Shown in pieces: positions 45,366 to 58,188 of a stretch of 64,000 nt of DNA. Within the stretch, counting starts at the first letter, position 1, and each line of letters begins with the position of its first letter. This DNA comes from Ulva prolifera (Eukaryota; Chlorophyta; Ulvophyceae; Ulvales; Ulvaceae), in the NCBI GenBank assembly GCA_023078555.1, contig CM041204.1:1336923-1400922 (forward strand), read 5' to 3'. Made by a program: the position numbers and the translations under genes. Below the pieces are notes generated by a model, which saw only the letters and a list, made by a program, of their open reading frames with translations, was not told where the DNA came from and searched no databases.

Positions 45366-48124
45366 TGTATGTAAAAAAACGACAACATCGTAGATCTGGA
45401 TTCACTGACATATAGATGCTTACATACACGCAACAATTCGTCAGGGATCCTGGTGCAGTATGTGTTCCGGCCCGTCTTCTGCAGCACACAGACATTCATA
45501 CGAGCTCGCATCAGCTCCCGCATATCATAGATTGGCATAGCATAGATTGGTGCTCTGCGGTGATGTCACTGGAGTGCCACAGTGGCCCCTTCAGGCATGA
45601 GCCACTCTCCCTGCACATGGCGCTGCACATGGCGCTGCATGGCACTGCATGGCGCTGTGCATGGCGCTGTGTCCAATTGAAAGCTAGCTTCTTCTCAATG
45701 TGCTGATCGCCTTGGGATGTCAATAATGCCGCTTAGGTCGAGATGGCTTGACCCTTCAGATGTATGTGTCTGTTACATGTGAATTACATGATGAAACATG
45801 GTGACACATGGACACAGTCAGGCACATGGACTGCTTGTTTTGGCTGTGGCACAGTCCAGTTTGTGCTACATATGCATGCCAACACAACTGTTGATGCTCA
45901 AGGCTATAGAGGTATGTAGAGACATGTGAGACCGGACACAGATCTCGCCCGTCTGCAGCCCAGGCCCTGGCTGCGCTACCAGCTAGCTACATAGCTGCAT
46001 GTGGCCCCTTAACTTCATGCAGCTGCAGCATTGCTGTCCGACGCCGCGCATGCAATGAGTCATTAGGACCATACATAGCGACAACAATTATCCATGTGGT
46101 GGGATGAACTTCGAGCGCGCTGGGTGCGCAGCTGGGCGGGAGGAACCGGCAGCGGCTGCACACGCTTTGGTTTTCACTGGCACTGCATGCGCGGCGGCGC
46201 CGGCCGCGGTGCGAAACCTACGTCCACGCCGCGGAAATTCACAGGGACTGCCCTGACCGTGAACAGCATACGTCCACACGGCACACGCCCCGCGGTGCTG
46301 CCCGCCTCGCTGCCTTTATGCTGCTTACTAAACCCCCAACAAAGGGGCCCAACTTTGGCACCGCACAACTGTGAGAACACCGCAGCTCATACGGCAGGGT
46401 TGCTCCTTGTAACACAGTACACGCCCTCTAGAGATCTGTGTTTTTTGACAAAGGACACTCTTGTGACACGTGTCACAAGTACAGATGCAGTGCACGCCCT
46501 CGCGGGGCCTCGGGATCGTCTCTTGAGCCGAATTGCGCTGTGCCCGGTCGACGTCATGACCAACGTTGCCAGAATCCATGTACATGTCGTGCGTGGTCAC
46601 AGCACGTACACCAGCACTGCACTGCGCCTGCTGACCCTGCATGCTGCAGCTGTACTATCGCTGATGGTTGTCGGACGTCAGTGGTTATTGTCGGGCGACA
46701 GCAGTATCCGGCAGATGTCGATCGGATCCGAGAGCTGTACTACAGCCATGCATGCGTCAACGCCGCGGCACCAGCCGCCCCCAGAGTAGCACTTCCACAC
46801 CGCGGCATACAGTGTTCAGAGCGATCGATTCGGTTCGGCGTGGCGCGGGGGCGGCGGCCGTGTGCTGAATATGAGGCCATTTCACACGTGCACATGCATG
46901 CAACGGATATCGGCACCCCGGGCGCTGAACTGAGCCAACCTCCGCGCGATGAACGTGTGTGCCAGCGCTGCACGCTCACCGCACGCGTGTATATGCAGAC
47001 CGCCCCGCAAGCCTCGACCACGTGGAGAACATCTAGAGCTGTCTCGATTGCAGTTCACCTGGTTCGAAGTCCTCGCCATTGACATCTGGGGACCCCTCCA
47101 GATCTTTTGCATCCACGGGCGGTTTCTGAAGCAAGCAGCTGAAGGGCTCACAGAAGACAGAGTCACATCAGGCGGCAATCATCTTCACCAGTGCAGGTAT
47201 GTGCGGGCCAATCCCCCCCCTCCTGTCTCTGTGCAGCTGGCTGTTGCAGTTGTGCTTCAAGTTTTCACAGCATGCTTGCCACAGCTCAGAGATCATTGCG
47301 AATGGTTTCCTTTGTGTTCACTGCTGACAAGCTGCTCGGTGGCGAATTACATTCAGCTCCACTTCTCAGTGGTAAAAAGGACTGTGGTTAGCTATAGTGG
47401 ATAGTTGTTGGGTTGGGACTACACGTGGGACGGGGGTGCCACTGCCTGGCTTCTATATGACTCATCATGCTGGGAGGCCCCGAACAGCCAGCCAGCTGCC
47501 AGTGAGGCAAGAAGCATGAACCTGTGCTGCTTGTTGGTGGGCCAGCTGGGCCAGCATTGGAGCACAGCCAGTCGGCTGCACGCTCTGGCAGTGTGCTTGT
47601 TGACCAGGTCTCATGAGACCTGATCACAGCTCATCTGTTCGACGGTGTGACGCCGACTGTGACAACACCACTGAGACGCCAAAGCCCCGCCCCCAAGTTC
47701 AGCTCCCCAATCCAGCGCTGCACTGATATGGGGGGGTTGTGATCGCGAAAGTAGGGCGGAACGGTTGTGTTCGCCACAGTGATCTCGTACAATCGCCACT
47801 GTGTTCATTCAGCTCTGGGTCTCTGTGCATGTGAGAGGATGTCATCACCGGCCTCACTGACCGTCCTCACTATGTTACAAGCACAAAGGCGGCAGCTCCG
47901 CGGCAGCACCGCGAAAGCAGCAAGCAGTGTAAGAACACACCCATCAACTCGGTGCAACCCGCTCACGACTTGCATCAGTGATCTCTCTCTGCTGCAGGAA
48001 ATACCTTCTGCACACGACTGCCACGGCTGACACACGTGCAGCCACAACCCACCAGAAGCAGCCACAAGCAACCACACTAGTTCACTCCCGAACGCGGCTC
48101 CGTCACCGCCACCCCAGGTCCAGC
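45366..48124. other. Non-coding stretch with SINE-like fragments
   Basis: Short tandem ATGGCGCTG units lie near 45617-45668. Split SINE-like head pieces lie near 46294-46325 and 46404-46416. Another head is at 47873. The 231-codon frame at 46094-46789 crosses these pieces and is judged to be chance. Confidence 0.35.
47873..47935 (+). repeat. SINE-like head fragment
   Basis: TGTTACAAGCACAAAGGCGG and GCAGCACCGCGAAAGCAGC match the family head; the tail is lost. It lies about 190 bases before exon 1 of gene D. Confidence 0.6.
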
Positions 48125-48314
48125 ATGATGTTTGCTGTCATAGCAGGGTCACTGCTGGCCGTTGCGGCGCCTCTGGGCGCCCACGCGCGGCCCCTCCGGG
48201 CCCCAGGCGGCGGCACTGCAGCTCCCACCAGCCACCTGGGCGGCCTGGGCATGGACATCGAGGCTCTCGGCGGCCTGCTCCCAACAGCCCGGGGCTTGCA
48301 GCAAGTCGTGGTCG
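48125..48314 (+). CDS. Exon 1 of secreted gene D: signal peptide and LLPTARGLQ tail
   Basis: ATGs at 48125 and 48128 open MMFAVIAGSLLAVAAPLGAHAR, a short signal peptide with an A-H-A cleavage site. A Gly-rich linker and GLLPTARGLQQVVVG follow, ending at donor G|GTGCGCAG (190 bases from the first ATG, phase 1). It is nearest in sequence to exon 1 of genes E and F (F/L-A-V-I/V start, SPL/APLGA). It sits about 1.35 kb before the last exon at 49663 on the same strand. Confidence 0.75.
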
Positions 48315-49662
48315 GTGCGCAGTCCTGGAGTCACTGGTTACAACTCAATGCCCGCAGCCCGTGCCTGCTAGCCAGGGCGCCTGTCCTGCAGGGCGTCCAG
48401 ATCTTAAGCAGGGAGAGGCCTGCGCGCCCATGGCCACCTGAGCATGACCCTGATGCACCTTGTCCGAGAATGCACCCTGTCCACTTTCCATGCTGTCCAT
48501 TAGTCAGCGCTGCAGTACCTCTGGCAACTGGAATCCGCAGGTACTGTCGCATTGGTCTCTTGCAGCCAGGCCTGGCTTCATGCGTCCGACAGCGGCGTAC
48601 GCATGTATGTACACAGCGGCGTACGCATGTTCCAGTGTCCTGGCACATGCGTATGCTGGGTTGCAGCATTTTGATGATCCAAAAATGACCTGTCAGGGGG
48701 ACCAGGAGAGGCATGGCTTTGATGTATTGTACCTGCTAGCAGCTGCTGGAGCGTTGCAGTCAGTAACTGTGAGCAACCGCTTTCACACACGATGCTGTGT
48801 TGTGCAGAGTGTTGTGCCCCACGTGCGCACCCCTCGGTGACTAATCTCCAGCAGCACAATAAGTGACTAAGTTGGCAAGCACAGCAGTGTTCTCATGGTG
48901 AACCAGGTTCTATTGCGACATGCTGGTGGTTACTTTACTAAGTTCATGAATTCTCATCACCCGGGGACCGATCCCTGTGACCTGATGAGGATGCCTGCAC
49001 ATGCATTGGCATTGGACACACTGCTTCCAATGTCCTTTTCAGGACACGGCTCAGTACATCCAGATTTACTTGACTCTACTTTACACTGCTGTCAAACAGC
49101 ATGGTGGTACAGTGTTGGCGACACCATGATGCCTTTCCAGATCTGGAGTGCAGTCACCACTGCAGCCACCGTGTTCCACATCACTGGTCACGATAAAGGA
49201 CTTGCCCTTTTGTTTTGTCTCCCCAATCGTCTTGCAGACTGACTTGAGTTCTGACTCAGCTGCCACACTTCTGAGTACTATTTTTGAGGCGACTCTTCTC
49301 CCACGATGTACCTCCTATTCAGAGCATGGCTGTTCCAATGCAGCCTCATGTCGCGACATTTGTAGCTGTCAGGCGTACCTGATCACATGCTTTGCCCTGT
49401 CAGGACCGTATGCTGCCACACCCGGACAGGGGCCCGTATCCTGTGTTGCTGCCTCAACTCTTCCGAACTTGACCCAAGTACATGAGTCACGCCAACTGCC
49501 GCCTCTCTCAGCCATTGCAGCGCAGCACCAGGAACTAGAAGCATATGACAACAGGGAGACTCGTCATCAGCAGGGAAACAGAATGGGGCGAGAGCTCTGT
49601 GCGCCACAGCATCGCATCATGTCGGCACACGTGACTGACTCATGCGTGCGGTACTTCTGCAG
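48315..49662. other. Presumed intron(s) of gene D
   Basis: A candidate internal exon, 49041-49190, opens in phase 1 after CTTTTCAG (HGSVHPDLLDSTLHCC and onward) and can end at ACTG|GTCACG. It is weak. No other coding signal recognised. Confidence 0.25.
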
Positions 49663-50597
49663 ACGAGGCAGAGGAGGAGAACGGCCAGCAGGTCATCGAC
49701 GGCCGCAGGACCAACGTCGCCCGCATCACCCGCCGCGTCGTGGCTGGGGGCCCCGCCGTCAGCCCCCCGGGCGTGGACGTGACCAACGATGGCAACGAGG
49801 GCGACGAGGGTGACGAGGGCACCGAGGGGGATGAGGGCGACGAGGGCGACGAGGGGGATGAGGGTGACGAGGGCAATGTGGTGATTATCAACGGGCAGCC
49901 TACTCCCACCCCTGTGGTTGAACCAGCCCCTCCGCAAGTGCTTCCGCCAGCAGAGCCCGTGCCGGCGCCAGTGGATCCTGTGCCTGCACCAGTGGATCCC
50001 GTGATTGTGCCAGCAGAGCCTGTACCCGTGCCATTCAATCCCGTGTCGGCGCCGGTGGACCCGTTGCTGCCACCGCCAGGCAGCCTCGGCGGCGACTACA
50101 TTGACGGCAACGAAGGCGATGAAGGGAACGAGGGCGACGAGGGGAACGAGGGCGATGAGGGGGACGAAGGGAATGAGGGTGATGAAGGGGACGAGGGTGT
50201 TGTGGTACAACCTGTGGTGCCTGCACCGTCCCCTCCGGTGGACCCTGTGGTCCCGCCCCCAGCCCCTCTTCCCGCCCCTGTCACCCCGCTCGCGTCCGCT
50301 CCTCCCGTCGTGACGCCCACGGACCCCGCCCCGCCGACACTCGCCTTTGGGGACCCTGGGGCAGACAACATCGATGGCAACGAAGGTGACGAGGGAAATG
50401 AGGGCGACGAGGGCAATGAGGGCGACGAGGGGGATGAAGGGAATGAGGGTGACGAGGGTGTTGTGGTGCAGCCGGCAGTGCCTGCTCCGGCGCAACCGCA
50501 GCCGTCCCCCGCCCCTGTGGCCACTCCCGCCCCGGCACCGCCAGCCCCCCGCAGGTTTTCTTTTTCCAGTTTCTTCTCCCGTTTCTTCAGTGGGTAG
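49663..50597 (+). CDS. Gene D last exon: conserved NVARITRRVV linker, Gly-Asp-Glu triplets, Pro/Val spacers
   Basis: It enters in phase 1 after TTCTGCAG with EAEEENGQQVIDGRRTNVAR and ITRRVVAGGPAVSPPGVDVT, nearly the same as gene E. Three triplet blocks follow (49789-49875, 50098-50202, 50369-50458), the second and third each opened by (Y/N)IDGNEGDEGNEG. They are separated by Pro-rich spacers with repeated EPVP/DPVPAPV units. The C-terminus, RRFSFSSFFSRFFSG, is aromatic and basic and recalls the FTFT motifs of genes A and C. The stop is TAG at 50595-50597. The gene is convergent with gene E. Confidence 0.82.
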
Positions 50598-51966
50598 GTC
50601 TGAGCTAACGTGGTTGGTGGCACAGCACGTCACATGTGCTCAGCTGCTGACAGAATTTTTGGGCCTCTGGCACTTGGGTGCATCGCCGTTTGATTCCTGT
50701 AGACGTACCTGGAGAGCATATAGGGAGCGCAACAGGGATTGGCTGCGGGGATCAGCATGTGGACAGGTACACAGGCTGCACGAGGGCAGGTTGTCCTGAT
50801 ACAAGCATGAAGGTCACTGCCAAAGTAATTCACTCTCGTTTCGAATGTTGCACACTGTGCAGTGATGTCGTTCCTGCAGGCGCAGTGAGCAGATGGACAT
50901 GGTAGAGGTGGGTTGCAAAACCATCGTCATCGAATGTAGGTGCAAAGCCTTTTGTATGATCACCATGCTGTGCATACATGTCACCAGGTCTTCCACGCCA
51001 TGTTCGTTGCACTTTGTGATGGGCTTCGGCAATGTTACCCCCGCTGCCGTGGTAAACAGCTCTTGGCTGAGTGCAAGCTGAATCGGGCACTTCCGAGCAG
51101 TCTCACTCGATCAGCAGCTGCGCATTTGGCCTGCTTGGGACCGTTGAAGCTCAGGCCGAGGCTTAGCATTTTGCCGCAGTGTTACACACCATGTACATCT
51201 GTCAAAACATGAACCGAAGCTGATGCTTGGGCGCAGATACATTGTGTACATCACCACCGAGACAACCTCCTGATGACTAGCGGGCAAGCCTCCATTTTTC
51301 GACCCACCTGACCAGCACCCAGGCCAAGCTGTAGCATGCAACATGCTGCAACACCCCTGTCGGTGGCTGTGCCGGGCAGGGGACGGAATGCTCTCACATG
51401 GCAGTTGTCCGCTGAACATCCACGCCCGGGGAGCATAAGCGATAGATTATAGAGACAACGCGGCATTTCTAGTACACAATAAGAAACTGACAACCACTGT
51501 ACAAGACCTGTGCATTCTGACACGCAACGCCAGAATGCGAACTAGCCGCAGAATGGATCAGGCGGCACCAACCGCCGCCAGTATGCCGCCGTGGCGCAAC
51601 GTCACAGCCTGACACTGCCACGGCGATCAGCCTGAACATGCACAAACGCCGACGCCTGGGTGCCAGGCCCAGCCTGTGCCCGCCAGGAAGGCCACCCTCG
51701 TAGTCGATGGCTCCCATGCCTCCCGCGTAGTCAGGCTGCTAGCTCGGAACAAGCCTTGGCAAGCGTCAAGTAGCAACGGCCTGGTGACACATCGGGGATG
51801 AGGAGAAGTCGCCGAGTGTAAGTGGCTGGCTGCTGCATTCAGGCCCGGGAGTGAGTACCCAAGGAGGTGAACTCCCCACGGCCGCGGACGCAAGGGGCTC
51901 CCATCTTTGCCGGTGATGTTGCCACCGGCTGCGGCGCCGGCCAGAAGCGGCATAAGGGCGGCTATG
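50598..51966. other. Convergent intergenic region between genes D and E
   Basis: No gene recognised. It should hold both 3' ends; no clear polyadenylation signal was identified. Confidence 0.35.
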
Positions 51967-53237
51967 TCAGCGTAGAAGCACCGGGGCCGATGGTGAGGGG
52001 GCCGGGGACAGGACCTCCGGTGAGGGGGCAGGGGTCGGAGCCTCCGGGGAGGGAGCAGGGGCCAGGCCCTCTGGCGAGGGGGCAAGGGACGGAGCTTCTG
52101 GTGAGGGGGCAGGGGATGGGGTCTGTGGTGAGGGGGCAGGGGCCGGCACCTCCAGTGAGGGGGCAGGGGCCGGAGCCTCCGGTGAAGGAGCAGGGGCCGG
52201 GCCCTCTGGTGATGGTGCAGGGGCCGGGTCCTCTGGTGTGGGGGCAGGGGCCGGAGAGCCTGGTGGTGGGGCAGAGGTCCGGGTCTCTGGTGAGGGCACA
52301 GGGGCCGGAGCCTCCGGTGAGGGAGCAGGGGCCGGAGCATCTGGTGAGGGAGCAGGGGCCGGGCCCTCTGGTGTGGGGGCAGGCGCCGGAGAGCCTGGTG
52401 ATGGGGCAGGCGCCGGGGCATCCAGTAAGGGGGCAGGGGCCGGGCCCTCTGGTGCGGGGGCAGGGGCCTCCGGTGAGGGGGCAGGTGTTGGCGCCTCTGG
52501 AGAGGGGGTGGGGGCGGGGAACCCTGGGGCGGGGGCAGGGGTAGGGCCCTCTGGTGAGGGGGCAGGGGCCTCCGGTGAGGGGGCAGGTGTTGGGGCCGCT
52601 GGAGAAGGGGCAGGGGCGGGGATCCCTGGTGCGGGGGCAGGCGCTCCTGGTGATGGCGCTGAGATCGCTGGGGAGGGGGCTGGGGAGATGTCCAGTAAGA
52701 CAGCAAACTCTGGTGTGGGGACCAGGGTCACTGGCACAGGACCGTTTTCTTCATCACCCTCGTTTCCTTCGTCCCCCTCATCCCCCTCATCGCCCTCATC
52801 GCCCTCATTCCCCTCGTCGCCTTCGTCGCCGTCTGTGTTGTCCCCTAGTGGCGGCAGCGCGGGCTCAGCTGGCACAGGCACGGGATCCGCCAGCACGAGC
52901 ACGGGCAAGGGCTCAGACTCGGGATCGACCTGCGCCAGCCCTGGCGGAGGGGCAGGTGGGGTCGGAGGGGTTGGGACGACGGTGGCGGCGGGCTGCATGC
53001 TCATCACGACCACAAAGTCTCCGTCCCCTTCGTCGCCCTCATCCCCCTCGTCACCCTCGTCGCCCTCATCTCCTTCGGTGCCCTCATCACCCTCATCGCC
53101 CTCGTTGCCATCGTTGGTCACGTCCACGCCCGGGGGGCTCACCACCGGGCCGCCGGTAACGACGCGGCGGGTGATGCGGGCGACGTTGGTCGTGCGGCCG
53201 TCGATGACCTGCTGGCCACTTTCCTCCTCTGCCTCAT
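51967..53237 (-). CDS. Gene E last exon: conserved linker, Gly-Asp-Glu triplets, long Pro-Ala-Ser repeat tail
   Basis: It enters in phase 1 after CTGCTGCAG with EAEEESGQQVIDGRTTNVAR and ITRRVVTGGPVVSPPGVDVT. Two triplet blocks (about 53116-53029 and 52848-52750) enclose a Pro-rich spacer. The final 240 residues are a degenerate repeat of (E/D)(A/G)PAPAPSP, ending SPSAPVLLR before the stop at 51967. PAPSP arrays resemble the arabinogalactan or hydroxyproline-rich glycomodules of green-lineage wall proteins, so heavy O-glycosylation is possible (inferred). The first 45 residues match gene D closely, whereas the tails differ fully. Confidence 0.82.
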
Positions 53238-55110
53238 CTGCAGCAGTGACGCATGGTCATGGTGAGTGTTGATCTGCTGGCAGTGCTGTATCAGCATCGG
53301 CATATATCGTATATATCATATATCAGCACCAGCATCTACGATAATCAAGTCCGCCGCAGCATTGGGAGCAGTGGTGAAACGGTGGGAGAGGTGTTTGCGG
53401 TCACAGCGATGGGGCAAGCCCGGATGTGGGAGCGATATGCTGCAGGTGCTTTGATTGTTGATCGATCTGGGCTCATGTAGCCAGCTGCTAGGCTGCATAC
53501 TGCCGTGCTAGTTCGGTGCTGTTTGCTGTTGTTTGCTGTGACTGCATGTACAGTGGCTGCATGCGCATGCCCACTCCGGAGCAGAACGTTGTTGGCATTT
53601 CGTTATTGGCATGTTGTGCTGCAAAGCCTGGAACATGGACTCTGACTTCCTGGTTGCCAGATCTTTGAATCAGCCAGTTTGTGCTGTTTGTGCATGGCCG
53701 GGTCTGGTGCTGATCATGGTAAGCTTTCAGAGTTGCCTGTGTTGCAGTGTCTACTTTCATCTGATGCAACATGGCATCGCATTAATGGCCCATTCCTGTG
53801 CAGCATGCCTTGTGGCTGCGATACCTGACGCCCTGACAACAAGATGTGGCAGGTCTGATGTTGGAAGCCATGGCAGGGGCAGGTCCGTAGCTTCTGGTGA
53901 AGCTGGAGGGATCCTTTCAATGTATCAACAAGCTTGTGAAAGGTCACTTGCCGCACACACACCACATTCATACCGCACAGAATCGCACAGAATCACGCTT
54001 GCCTGCTCCTGTATCAGGCTTGCTGTCTCACGCTTTCCCACGGAATGCTCCACGTTTGGTAGCACAAGATGGGCTCAACATGTTTTAGTGCAGCAGGTAC
54101 ATCGTGCACCACCGCCTGAGCTCACCTGAACTCCTCTACGGGTGGCAGATCATCTATCTATTAACAAATTATTTCAAGTCTGGTAATGTGTGGACAAGGA
54201 ACAGCCGATCACCTCAGGACTAGGGAACATGCATGGTAGTTCAAACAAGCTGGAGCATGCATGTCAGAGAGCCCATGCATGGCCATGGGATCACAGCACA
54301 ATTGGACAGATGGCCAACTGGCAGGGAGAATGAAGCGTCATCAGAGCACACCATGAGCACACCATGCACCGTTGTACTGTGTCGATTCTGTGATATGTCC
54401 AATGTTCCAGAGGCCACAGCACAGTGCCACATATGCCAGTGATGCATGATACAGTCGACTTGGCACAGAAGTTGCACAAGTTGCGTACTTAAGTAAGTTG
54501 CGTACTTAAGTTTACTGAGACACGGATGGACCTTTTCGCAAATGGAAAGGTGCATGGTGAGTGTTCTACGCCTGACGTGGAGGAATTCTTGGTGCTGATA
54601 TGTTGTGAAGCAGCAACTTATGGCAGTTCAGTGGACTGCCATGCGGCCAAACAGTCATGGAAGGCTCTTGACTGGTCAGTACAGGAGGATCGACAAAGGA
54701 CGAGACAGCAAGGCAGAGACAGGCATAACTCCTCGCCTGACCAACTCTCGAGGTGACAGTATCTCCACATGCTGCAGCACTGCTGCAAGCAGCTGAAACA
54801 AGCTATACACGCACATTCACCACACTCGCTTATTTTGCACTGCTGCAGCAACCAGATTTGCACAGTGTGGCAATCCAGTGGCATAGCGGTCATATAACTG
54901 GATTGCCACACACAGCCAGTCACATCAGGCTTTGAGTATGCTTTGTACCTGTGCAGTTATCTGCCCCTCCCCGGCTTTCTGACCTGTTGCAAATCAGATT
55001 GTCCGCAGGTCAACAGCGCATGCATGGCAGGGCACATCACAGAACACAGAATGCACAGCTACAAACCGCCCACACCACACCAGAGACCAGCGTATGCCAC
55101 GAAAACGCAC
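53238..55110. other. Presumed intron(s) of gene E, with a 45-bp palindromic element
   Basis: Apart from the palindrome at 54866-54910, no convincing exon was found. 53685-53590 (-) has an open frame (NQEVRVHVPGFAAQHANNEM), a weak candidate. Confidence 0.25.
54866..54910. repeat. 45-bp palindromic element, copy 1
   Basis: Perfect 14-bp inverted arms TGTGGCAATCCAGT / ACTGGATTGCCACA around a 17-bp loop. The same arms and a similar loop (AGCGG(T/C)CAT core) recur at 63308-63352. Confidence 0.85.
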
Positions 55111-55288
55111 CCACGGTCACTTGATGCAGCGCTCGGCCATGTTGCAGCAAGGCAGCCTCTGGAAGGGCATCCGGGATGGTGAAGTGGCTGTGGTGCGCTG
55201 CAGCGGTGCCAGGCAGGCGGACGGGCCGCGCTAGAGCGCCGAGTGGCGACGCAAGGAGCAGCAGTGACCCCGCCACCACCGCGAGCAT
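55111..55288 (-). CDS. Exon 1 of secreted gene E: signal peptide and GRALHQV tail
   Basis: The ATG at 55288 opens MLAVVAGSLLLLASPLGALAR, a compact signal peptide with an A-L-A cleavage site. A His-rich linker (AAAHHSHFTIP) and EAALLQHGRALHQVTVG follow. The exon ends at donor G|GTGCGTTT (178 bases, phase 1). It precedes the last exon at 53237-51967 on the same strand by about 1.9 kb. Confidence 0.75.
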
Positions 55289-58188
55289 CGTGCTTTAGGC
55301 CTGTGTGCAGTTCTAGGGCTGTGACTGTTGCACCGAAGGTGGCTGTGCCCAGATTGATGTTCCGGGGGTGCTGTGCTGCACGATTGTTGCTTCTGCTTCT
55401 CGCTATTCTGCTGCAGTCCAGCTGCCTGCATGCACAGGAACTTCTTCAGGCAGGAATGCTTCACATGGCCTAGGTCTGTAGTTTGAGAGTGGAGCAGTTG
55501 TTGAGAATGGTCACCAACTTTGTCCGTCTGTTCACACTTTGCACAATGAATGAAATGCTTGCATGCATGCAATTGTCCCTTGAGAGGGTGAGGCCTTGGT
55601 ACTACTGTAGATAAATATCTTCGACAACATCAGGAGCAGGTGGGTACTTGTTCTTGGCTATGGTCACATGGGATCAGGGCACGTCCGTGGTCACATGGGT
55701 ACCAGGCAAAGGTCACATGGGCACCATGCCAGAGCTGCATGGCCACAGGGGCCCAGCAGGAAATGCAGCGGCAGCTCTTGCCCTACAGGGTAGCTGTGAT
55801 GGTGACATCCCTGACATGTGTGGGCCAGTAAGCAGCAGCAATCGGAAGCAGAGTTTGCCATCGGTGGGGGCGCTGCACAGCAGGAGTCCTTCGTTTAAAC
55901 GACGTCGCTGCTGTGAGCTGGCCACCTGCTGCTGGAAGGCCATGCCAGTCTGATGCCAGGACAGGTGCATGCTGGATCATACAGCACACTTTGGAATGGG
56001 GGTACAGTATGACTGCAGCTCTGGCCATTGCATGCAGCACACAGGCGACTACAGAGCATGGCTTAAGAGATGTACACCTGACAGTAGAGCAGCATGTGAT
56101 GCAGTGGATCTGGATGGAGGGCACGCATGTGCAGGCAGCAGGCAGCTTCAGGCTGGCTGAGTGATGAAATCAGCAATAAACAAGCCACAGCCAGCCCACA
56201 TTTGCCTTCTCCGAACACAAGACGTGGTCACCTGGCAGGCTGTGGCAGGCTGTGGCGGGACAGGCACTGTGATCTGCTGTGCAGTGCGTTGATGCAAATA
56301 CCACCTGATGATCAGATAAAGTGAAGTGAATCAGTGGCACCCGAATTCAGTTGGCTGGCAGTTGGCTGGCAGCTGGCGCAAGACGCCTGCAGCAAAGACC
56401 TGAAGCTTCACTGGCACATACAGCCTACAGTGTGCATATTTCACACTGCTTATGCAACATGACTCGGCTGGCCAGCAATCGACATCAGGTGTGACAGTGC
56501 AATTTGCTGTAGACAGCTGTAGAAAGCATCCGTACCAGGTCGTGTGGGAGATGTATGCACGTGTTCAGCGGTCTGAAACTGGCAAGGCACAGGAAGCAGT
56601 CAGGTGGGTCCAGAGAGTGGCTGCCAAGGTGAGGCTGTGCCACAGGCTGCAGCAAGGGCATGTTTATGTGGCCTTGCTGGTGGTGTACAATGTGAACACC
56701 CTCCCGAACCTGGCCCTCTGCAGACAAGGTCCTGCTGGCTCGTTACTATCCACTTTCCATGCATGCGTGGAATCTCTGTGCACATGCAAACAGATGATTA
56801 CGTCTGCGCGCGAGCCCGTCGCGTCGTGCGTCCGTGGCCTGCGTGCGACCATATCGAGGAGGCAGGTCCGGCATGCCACGTCCGCTCGACAGCATCAGGA
56901 CTCATGCTCACGTGTGCACACCGTGATCGCGCCGCCTTCGGGCGCGTACTAACGGGGGTCACAGCAGCTGCCACGACGGCCGTCTGTCGCCCGCAGCCGT
57001 GATCCCCCCCCCCCCCCCCCCCCCCCCTGTGCCGTCAGGACATGCACGCTTTGGCTTGGCCTGCCCAATGCACTGCGGTTGCCATTCGGCTCGGGACAGA
57101 CCTCCGATGAATAGCCTTGGCACCCATAAGGCCGTGTTCAGTGGACTGACGTCGAGAAACAAAAAAGTTGCAAAAGGCCTGAACGAAGCAGCAACTACAC
57201 ATATGATCATAATTTAAGTATCGCTGCATCGATAATTTGTCCTGATTCGCAGGTGTTTAAAAGTTATTTGATGATACGTGATGTGTCCCGCGAATGTGTC
57301 CGGTCGGGTATGTGACCCCCTCCGAGGGGGGTACACATTGCCGAGACACATTGCATGAGGACGCGACCGGGGACACATACCTTTGACTGACTGGAACATC
57401 ATCGCGAAGCACTTCAGAACATCATTTTTGTCAACAAATACCACATCTAGCATGCACGAGTGCTTTTCATTGTGCCCGAGCAGGTTCTGCAGTACGTGGT
57501 GCTGTCCTCCGGTGCGACATCAAATTGCTTCTGAACACAGCATGCAATGTGACCGGTCACACCACCCGCGTCCGCCCCGTGCGCCCTAATTCAGGCGCAC
57601 CCCACTGAACACGGCCTAATGCTGGCAAGAAACTGACACACCCAGAGGATACGCATCATGGCCAGTACAATGTTGGGGCAAGTCAGCTCATGCAATGCCA
57701 CTCGTATGACACGACTTGGCCACCGGCGCGGCCATCAACCCTTGTTTTCATTGTTTTCATCAAGCCATCGACCTGACATGTCCCTGCCGTCTCCAAATCA
57801 AAACATCAGTGTGCATGCCATCAATGCGCATCAATGTCAAGTACACACCGATCTTGCGCTCCTGCCTGTCATCCACAGCCGCCACCGCCCAGAGGCTATG
57901 GCTGCTGCGCTGGCATCAGCAAGTGCCGCGGCGCAGGCCGCTGCACTGCAGCAGATCCCAGAGGCCTGGCCAGGAGCATGGCAAATCCATGAAGGCAGTG
58001 TCGGCCCCGCCGAGCTGCACCTCCATGAGCGCCGAAGCAAACAGCTGGCCTGTGGACGGACCTAAGATGCGCTTAAATGCGGAGACCTGGCCCACAGATG
58101 GCCAGCTGCAGCCTGACTGGCAGGGCCAGGCAGTTGCCTGCACAAAGATCGAGCGCTCGCGATGGCGTCTACAGCCTGCTGCTATGTT
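55289..58188. other. Non-coding stretch with a 24-base C run
   Basis: An unbroken C run lies at 57004-57027. Near 55669-55735 there are repeated GTCACATGGG units. No gene recognised. Confidence 0.35.

Noticed and set aside
46094-46789. 231-codon + strand frame
   Set aside because: No domain, and it runs through fragments of the SINE-like repeat; likely chance.
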